This document shows positions 59,400 through 64,000 of a stretch of 64,000 nt of DNA, piece after piece. The position numbers and the translations under genes are program-made. The stretch's first letter is position 1; every line of letters begins with the position of its first letter. The notes below the pieces were generated by a model, which saw nothing but the letters and a program-made list of their open reading frames with translations, was not told where the DNA came from and did not search any database. Source of the DNA: F23-B02 sp963613665 (GTDB lineage: Bacteria; Bacillota; Clostridia; Oscillospirales; Oscillospiraceae); NCBI GenBank assembly GCA_963613665.1, contig CAVEAL010000004.1, positions 51,218-115,217 on the forward strand. Reading direction: 5' to 3'.

Positions 59400-60554
59400 T
59401 CAGATCATAAAGTCTTCGGAAACGTAATAATCCACATTCCCGATGAACAGCACCTTTGTGATGCCGTGCTGGCTGACATATTCATCGAAATCGAACTTTT
59501 TGCCGAACGCGGTCTCGTAGTAGCGAAGATCAATGCTGTATGTTTCGGCAAAATGGCCTGCAAGCAGCCTTAGTATTGCATTGTCATACGATTCGCCGAT
59601 TATGAGGATATTTTCGCCGTCTCTTCCGGTGTCGAATATTATCTCGCCCTCGTCGCCTCCGTAGACGTCGCCGTAGGTCGGACAGCTCAGCTCACCGAGA
59701 AGCAGCTTGTCCTGCTGCCCGTAATCTTCGGCCGGCGTCCCGTTTATGCTTATGCTCATCGGCGCATAGTCAAAGCGGTATATGCTCATCTCATCGGTGT
59801 AGAAGCTCCCCAGCGACATTGCCTTGCTGCCGACAAAACGAAGACCGGAATGAAAAACGCCTGCCGGCTCGATGGGCTCGTCATCGCTTATGAGGGAAAG
59901 AACGTCTCTGTAGCCTGAGTATGAGCCGATATAATTCCAGTGATGATCAGTATCATAAAAACGCTCGTCGAACTCGGCAAAGCTTTGTATCTCATACACT
60001 CCCATGCGATCCTCGGGAATGTTAAGCATGGAGAATACATACTCACGCGCACCGAGCCTTTCGCCGGTAGTAAAGTTCAGGTCGGTGTCCTTTTCAATGT
60101 AATATGCGTAGAAATCGAGCTCCGGATGCGCGGCTATGACGGAGTTGAGATTCTCTGCCTTTGCCGTGAGCCGCTCCCTTCTTGCGTCGAGCCCCGTCTG
60201 CATATATACGATCTTCCCCTCGTAAAAGGCCAGACCGTTTGAATACACATAGTCGTGCGTTACGTTTTCCAGCAGACTTATCAGCGGCACGGCCGAGGCC
60301 GAAACGGCGTAGTTATAGCATTTTTTCGCAAGCTGAGCAAACTGCACCTGATCGGAAAGCGCGCTTTCCATGGCGTCCTGAAAGCTGCCGTCGGCATAAG
60401 AAGCCGCAGTAAGCTGCGAGAGCCTGTTTGCATAGCGGTTTTCATAGCTGTTAATCTCGCTCGGGATAAAAACCGTTGTCAGAAAGCCCGTGAGAAGTAT
60501 CAAAACAATGAGCACGAAAAAGGCTTTGTCTATATTTGAGGTCTTATTCTGCAT
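59400..60554 (-). CDS. DHHW-family protein (AlgX/AlgJ-like SGNH hydrolase fold)
   Basis: A 384-residue membrane-anchored protein: one N-terminal helix (AFFVLIVLILLTGFLTTVFI), extracellular rest. The name-giving motif is seen in ERFYDTDHHWNYIGS; a later GESYDNAILRLLAGHFAET supplies the Ser-containing motif. Partner of the MBOAT acyltransferase 13 bp downstream. Start ATG 60554 overlaps the rseC stop by 11 bp. Confidence 0.87.
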   Translation of the reverse strand: MQNKTSNIDKAFFVLIVLILLTGFLTTVFIPSEINSYENRYANRLSQLTAASYADGSFQDAMESALSDQVQFAQLAKKCYNYAVSASAVPLISLLENVTHDYVYSNGLAFYEGKIVYMQTGLDARRERLTAKAENLNSVIAAHPELDFYAYYIEKDTDLNFTTGERLGAREYVFSMLNIPEDRMGVYEIQSFAEFDERFYDTDHHWNYIGSYSGYRDVLSLISDDEPIEPAGVFHSGLRFVGSKAMSLGSFYTDEMSIYRFDYAPMSISINGTPAEDYGQQDKLLLGELSCPTYGDVYGGDEGEIIFDTGRDGENILIIGESYDNAILRLLAGHFAETYSIDLRYYETAFGKKFDFDEYVSQHGITKVLFIGNVDYYVSEDFMI

Positions 60555-60966
60555 CTGACTGTATCACACTCACTATCCTTGTCGGCGTCGGGTCGGCGCT
60601 GTGGCGTGCGCGGCTTATGGCCGACGCTATGACAACGCCCAGAACGGCCGCTGCAAAGGCTGCTGTTATGCAGATGCTTTCGCCGAACGAGAGCGCATCG
60701 GCTATGAGATAGCCCGCAAAGAGCATCACGAGCGGCAGGATATATATCGCAAGCGCACCCTTCACAACGCCCTTGGTCGGAGTTTCTATCATAACGTGCT
60801 GACCGCGGTGTGCGCCTATGGGATTGCGCACGACCGACTTCATGAGATTTTCATAGCGGCACTCGCCGCATTCGCTGCAATCGCCTCCGCATATGCCGAG
60901 ACGCTCAACGACGACCTCGGCAAGGCCGTCGTCACGAGTTTTTGTCACTATTGCTTCCTGAAGCAT
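60544..60966 (-). CDS. RseC/SoxR-reducing-system family protein
   Basis: A 140-residue small membrane protein. N-terminal half has the Cys cluster LGICGGDCSECGECR, which probably binds metal or an Fe-S cluster. Two helices follow (ALAIYILPLVMLFAGYLIAD; ICITAAFAAAVLGVVIASAI). RseC homologues help reduce SoxR or act near Rnf electron transport; no rnf genes are in the window. Start ATG 60966. Confidence 0.85.
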   Translation of the reverse strand: MLQEAIVTKTRDDGLAEVVVERLGICGGDCSECGECRYENLMKSVVRNPIGAHRGQHVMIETPTKGVVKGALAIYILPLVMLFAGYLIADALSFGESICITAAFAAAVLGVVIASAISRARHSADPTPTRIVSVIQSDAE

Positions 60967-61004
60967 TTCACATCACCTTTAGGGATTATACACCCTAATA
61001 TACC

Positions 61005-61033
61005 TTGCCGCAAGGGGATGTTTATGTTATACT
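61005..61033 (+). promoter_or_regulatory. promoter of the sensory hydrogenase operon
   Basis: TTGCCG (61005-61010), 17-bp spacer, TATACT (61028-61033). Confidence 0.6.
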
Positions 61034-61083
61034 GCATTATATAAACTGTAAAAACACGGTGAAGATAACAGGAGGTGGCTGCT

Positions 61084-62760
61084 GTGCCCGGCGTGCTGAA
61101 CCTTAAAAAGTCAAACTGCAAAAATTGTCACAGATGCATTAGAAAATGCCCTGTCAAGTCTATCCGCTTTACTGGGCATCAGGCGCATATAATAAGCGAT
61201 GAGTGCATACTGTGCGGCCAGTGCTTTGTTGTCTGCCCGCAGGAGGCAAAGGAGATCATCGACGACCGTGAGCGAGTCGGCGTCATGCTGCGCGGCGCTT
61301 CTCCAGTGATCGCAAGCTTTGATCCGTCGTTTTATGCCTGCTGGGAGGACTGCGGAGCAAATTCAATGCGAAAGGCGCTCATGGAGCTCGGCTTTGACGA
61401 TGCCGAGGAAACGGCCATAGGCGCAACTATCGTAAAGCGCGAGTACGAGCGAATGCTCAGGGAGGCAAAGCAGGATGTCATCATAACCTCCGCCTGCGCG
61501 TCGCTTAACCTGCTTGTTGAAAAGCACTTTCCGGAGCTGCGGCAGTATCTTGCACCGGTAGTGTCGCCTATGATAGCCCACGCTATGGACATAAAGCGCC
61601 GGAGTCCGGACGCGAAGGTCGTGTTCATAGGTCCGTGTGTTGCCAAGAAGCAGGAGTATGAGGGTACATGTGTGGATGCCGTGCTCACCTTCGAGGAGTT
61701 TGACCAGATGCGCCTTTCCGCCGGTGTTGAGATCGAAAAGGAGTTCGGCGAAAGCTTCAGAGGACGCGCACGCAGCTTCCCCGTGACGGGCGGCATCATA
61801 AAAAGCATGGATATCCCCGACACGGGCTATCAGTACATTGCGACAAACGGCCCGAAAAACTGCATGAATGCGCTCAGAGACCTCAAAAACGGCAACATCC
61901 ACAAGTGCTTTATAGAGCTTGCCATGTGCGACGGCAGCTGCATTGACGGGCCTATTATGGAAAAATATATCAACTCGCCGATACGGCATATCTACTCCGT
62001 GTGGAGCCATGTCGGCACGGAGGATTTCGATGTTCCGCAGCCGGAGCCGGAAAAGCTCGCTGTGCAGTATATCGGAACTCCGGTCAGCAAGAACACCCCG
62101 AATGAGGCGGAGATACGCGCCATTTTATCAAAGCTCGGCAAAAACACAAAGGGCGATGAGCTCAACTGCGGCTCCTGCGGATACGATTCCTGCCGCGAAA
62201 AGGCTATAGCCATCTACCGCGGCAAGGCCGACTACAGCATGTGCCTGCCATTTATCATGGATAAGGCCGAGCGTTTCAGCAATAAGATCCTCAACAATAT
62301 GCCCAGCGGCGTCGTTGTCGTCAACGAGGATCTCGAGGTGCAGCAGCTGAACCGCACGGCGCTTCAAATGCTCAACATCAGCCACGAGTCCGACATTCTG
62401 GGCGACAGCGTCGTAAGAGTGCTTGATACGGCGCCGTTTTTCACCTGCCTTGAAACTGGAAAGACCGTGAAAAAGCTGCGCGCTTATTTCTCCGACTACG
62501 AGAAATACTTTGAGCAGACCGTGGTCTACGACCGCTCCTCGAAGATACTTATCGACATCATCTCCGACGTTACCGAGGAAGAGGAGGAGGCGCGCCGCCG
62601 CAAGGCGCTGAGCCAGCAGACGGCGGAGATAACGAACAAGGTAATTGAAAATCAGATGCGTATAGTTCAGGAGATAGCTTCGCTGCTCGGCGAGACAACG
62701 GCCGAGACGAAGATAGCCCTGACGAGACTGAAGGAGTCGCTGAGCCTTGAAGAAGAATAA
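61084..62760 (+). CDS. sensory (group C, HydS-like) [FeFe]-hydrogenase with PAS domain
   Basis: A 558-residue putative hydrogen or redox sensor. Two N-terminal 4Fe-4S motifs (CKNCHRCIRKCP; CILCGQCFVVCP), then the H-cluster domain with the four expected cysteines in variant motifs: TSACASLN (L1), FIGPCVAKKQE (L2), FIELAMCDGSCIDGP (L3). An additional 4Fe-4S-like domain (LNCGSCGYDSCREKA) and a PAS domain (ILNNMPSGVVVVNEDLEVQQ) follow. Catalytic hydrogenases have TSCCPxW and MACxGG instead. GTG at 61084 chosen, since the GTG at 61075 lies inside the GGAGG ribosome site. Coupled to the next gene by overlap. Confidence 0.88.
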   Translation: MPGVLNLKKSNCKNCHRCIRKCPVKSIRFTGHQAHIISDECILCGQCFVVCPQEAKEIIDDRERVGVMLRGASPVIASFDPSFYACWEDCGANSMRKALMELGFDDAEETAIGATIVKREYERMLREAKQDVIITSACASLNLLVEKHFPELRQYLAPVVSPMIAHAMDIKRRSPDAKVVFIGPCVAKKQEYEGTCVDAVLTFEEFDQMRLSAGVEIEKEFGESFRGRARSFPVTGGIIKSMDIPDTGYQYIATNGPKNCMNALRDLKNGNIHKCFIELAMCDGSCIDGPIMEKYINSPIRHIYSVWSHVGTEDFDVPQPEPEKLAVQYIGTPVSKNTPNEAEIRAILSKLGKNTKGDELNCGSCGYDSCREKAIAIYRGKADYSMCLPFIMDKAERFSNKILNNMPSGVVVVNEDLEVQQLNRTALQMLNISHESDILGDSVVRVLDTAPFFTCLETGKTVKKLRAYFSDYEKYFEQTVVYDRSSKILIDIISDVTEEEEEARRRKALSQQTAEITNKVIENQMRIVQEIASLLGETTAETKIALTRLKESLSLEEE

Positions 62761-63916
62761 TCTTTGCAGCGAGATAGCGTACATGAGCCTTAACCACTTC
62801 GGCGAGCAGCTCTGCGGCGACCATATAGAGATCGCCGAGAGCGAAAACTCCACTATCATCGTCCTCGCCGACGGTCTCGGCAGCGGCGTTAAGGCCAGTA
62901 TCCTGTCAACGCTGACATCGACCATTATATCGACTATGCTCGCCGCCGGACTTGATATCCGCGATGCGGTCGAGACCATTGCCGACACGCTGCCTATCTG
63001 CTCCGAGCGAAAGACCGCGTTCTCGACCTTTACGATCATAAGGCTCGAAAACGAAACGCACGCGGATATAATCCAGTACGAAAACCCGAACGTTATACTC
63101 ATCCGCAATGAGCAGCTGTATGAGTTCCCGCTTTCGACTATCACCATAGGCGAGAAAACGATCTACCGCTCGAGCCTTGAGCTTGCAGACGGCGATCTGT
63201 TCATCGCACTGTCCGACGGGATGCTTTACGCCAGCGATAACGGCGTGCTTAATTCCTCGTGGGACAGAGCGGCGCTTGCCGAATTCATGAGCCCGCTCAG
63301 CGACTCCGGCCTTACAGCCAATGTGCTTACCAACATCCTCATGGAGGAGGTCAACAAGCTCTACGGCTATAAGCCTTTTGACGATGCAACGGCCTGCATA
63401 GTAAAGATACGTCAGCGCCAGACCGTCAATATCGCTGTCGGCCCGCCGAAAAATATGAGCGACAACCACCGCATGATGGCGCTGTTTTTTGCCAAGGAGG
63501 GCAAGCACATCGTCTGCGGCGGTACGACCTCAAAGATCGCGGCGGAGTATCTGCACGCGACGGTGCAGACAGAGTATGCCTCGCCCGACCCTGATATACC
63601 GGCGATATCGCACATTCAGGGCGTCGATCTGGCGACCGAGGGCATCATAACCGTTGACCGCATCCTTGCCTATTCAAAGGACTATCTCAGGGATAACCGC
63701 AGCTTTGAAAACTGGTACTATAAAAAGGACGGTGCGTCGCTGGCTGCGCATATACTGTTCGAGGAGGCAACGGACATAAACATGTTCATCGGCCACGCAG
63801 CAAACCCCGCGCACGACGGCCTGCCCATAAATTTCAATGTCAAGATGCAGATACTGAAGGAGCTCTCGCAGAATCTGCAAAAGATGGGCAAGCGTGTGAA
63901 AATACACGATTTTTAA
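62747..63916 (+). CDS. SpoIIE-like PP2C serine/threonine phosphatase
   Basis: A 389-residue phosphatase overlapping the hydrogenase gene by 14 bp (TTG start at 62747). PP2C metal-site motifs: IVLADGLGSGVKASILSTLT and LFIALSDGMLYASDNG; a final C-terminal region (VVCGGTTSKIAAEYL-like IVCGGTTSKIAAEYL) is unlike classical PP2C. Phosphatases of this kind accompany HydS-type hydrogenases in many Clostridia and are thought to carry the hydrogen or redox signal to a serine phosphoprotein; its target here is unknown. Confidence 0.88.
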   Translation: MKKNNLCSEIAYMSLNHFGEQLCGDHIEIAESENSTIIVLADGLGSGVKASILSTLTSTIISTMLAAGLDIRDAVETIADTLPICSERKTAFSTFTIIRLENETHADIIQYENPNVILIRNEQLYEFPLSTITIGEKTIYRSSLELADGDLFIALSDGMLYASDNGVLNSSWDRAALAEFMSPLSDSGLTANVLTNILMEEVNKLYGYKPFDDATACIVKIRQRQTVNIAVGPPKNMSDNHRMMALFFAKEGKHIVCGGTTSKIAAEYLHATVQTEYASPDPDIPAISHIQGVDLATEGIITVDRILAYSKDYLRDNRSFENWYYKKDGASLAAHILFEEATDINMFIGHAANPAHDGLPINFNVKMQILKELSQNLQKMGKRVKIHDF

Positions 63917-63922
63917 AGACAA

Positions 63923-63946
63923 AAACTCCCCGATAGGGGAGTTTTT
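63923..63946 (+). terminator. terminator after the PP2C gene
   Basis: A 9-bp stem AAACTCCCC / GGGGAGTTT with loop GATA and following T-run. I see no gene in the remaining 54 bp of the window. Confidence 0.9.
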
Positions 63947-64000
63947 TCAGACTGTCAAAAAACCTATGCTGCTGCGTGAAGATGACCGCGCAGCGGGGGA

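Noticed and set aside
61075..61083. GTG at 61075 as the start of the sensory hydrogenase
   Set aside because: It is part of the GGAGGTG ribosome site; the next GTG at 61084 has proper spacing.
1..64000. CRISPR array, rRNA operon or complete insertion sequence
   Set aside because: No regularly spaced repeats, no rRNA stretches and no transposase with inverted repeats were found anywhere in the window.

Overview
The window comes from a spore-forming, anaerobic, moderately high-GC Clostridia genome, most like gut Oscillospiraceae and their relatives. The evidence is a Firmicutes-type rimP-nusA-ylxR-ylxQ-infB-rbfA-nrnA-truB-ribF operon, a split sporulation sigma factor gene (sigK), a sensory [FeFe]-hydrogenase with its PP2C phosphatase, Shine-Dalgarno-rich starts with frequent GTG/TTG, and dense oxygen-sensitive flavin/iron-sulfur enzymes. 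The taxonomic placement is inferred from gene content only.

Layout. 1-2.9 kb: MATE transporter (partial), YihY membrane protein, lipid kinase and CdsA, all on the minus strand. 3.1-4.8 kb: ECF-like sigma factor with an RsgI-like anti-sigma. 4.9-6.8 kb: solute-binding protein and an orphan HypB. 7.4-14.9 kb: a signalling/envelope operon with a CitB-type response regulator, Hpt protein, ICMT-like membrane protein, GH3-family adenylating enzyme, 7TM hybrid histidine kinase and O-antigen-ligase-like protein. 15-16.6 kb: a secreted Ig-like protein whose signal peptide is out of frame at a homopolymer. 16.9-24.3 kb: uvrB-polA-(zincin/phosphatase-like)-rimI-tsaD-radC, followed by tRNA-Thr(CGU). 24.8-28 kb: CsoR and a large iron-sulfur flavoprotein.

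The main find is at 28.1-47.5 kb. sigK is cut in two at the codons for Cys-Ile-Glu-Asn by an 18,687-bp skin-like element flanked by a 5-bp GAATG repeat. A large serine recombinase lies at the right end and its stop codon overlaps the attachment core. Precise excision restores a 232-aa pro-SigK. Instead of phage genes the element carries a catabolic cargo: two OYE-family iron-sulfur flavin reductases of the BaiCD/BaiH/2,4-dienoyl-CoA reductase type, a zinc alcohol dehydrogenase fused to a short-chain dehydrogenase by a 13-bp duplication, a second SDR, an MFS transporter, a GntP-type permease and two TetR regulators. It also holds fossils: a frameshifted RepA_N gene, a tRNA-Ser-like remnant and an HsdR 3' fragment, plus an AAA ATPase/nuclease-like gene. 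The layout suggests a module for reducing an enone substrate and interconverting alcohol and ketone (steroid, bile acid, bilirubin, isoflavone or similar). It rides in a sporulation-excised element and so would be lost only from the dying mother cell.

47.6-56.2 kb: a D,D-carboxypeptidase, then the conserved translation/transcription operon ending in ribF. 56.3-64 kb: prfC, an MBOAT/DHHW polysaccharide acetylation pair and rseC on the minus strand, then the sensory hydrogenase and PP2C phosphatase pair on the plus strand.
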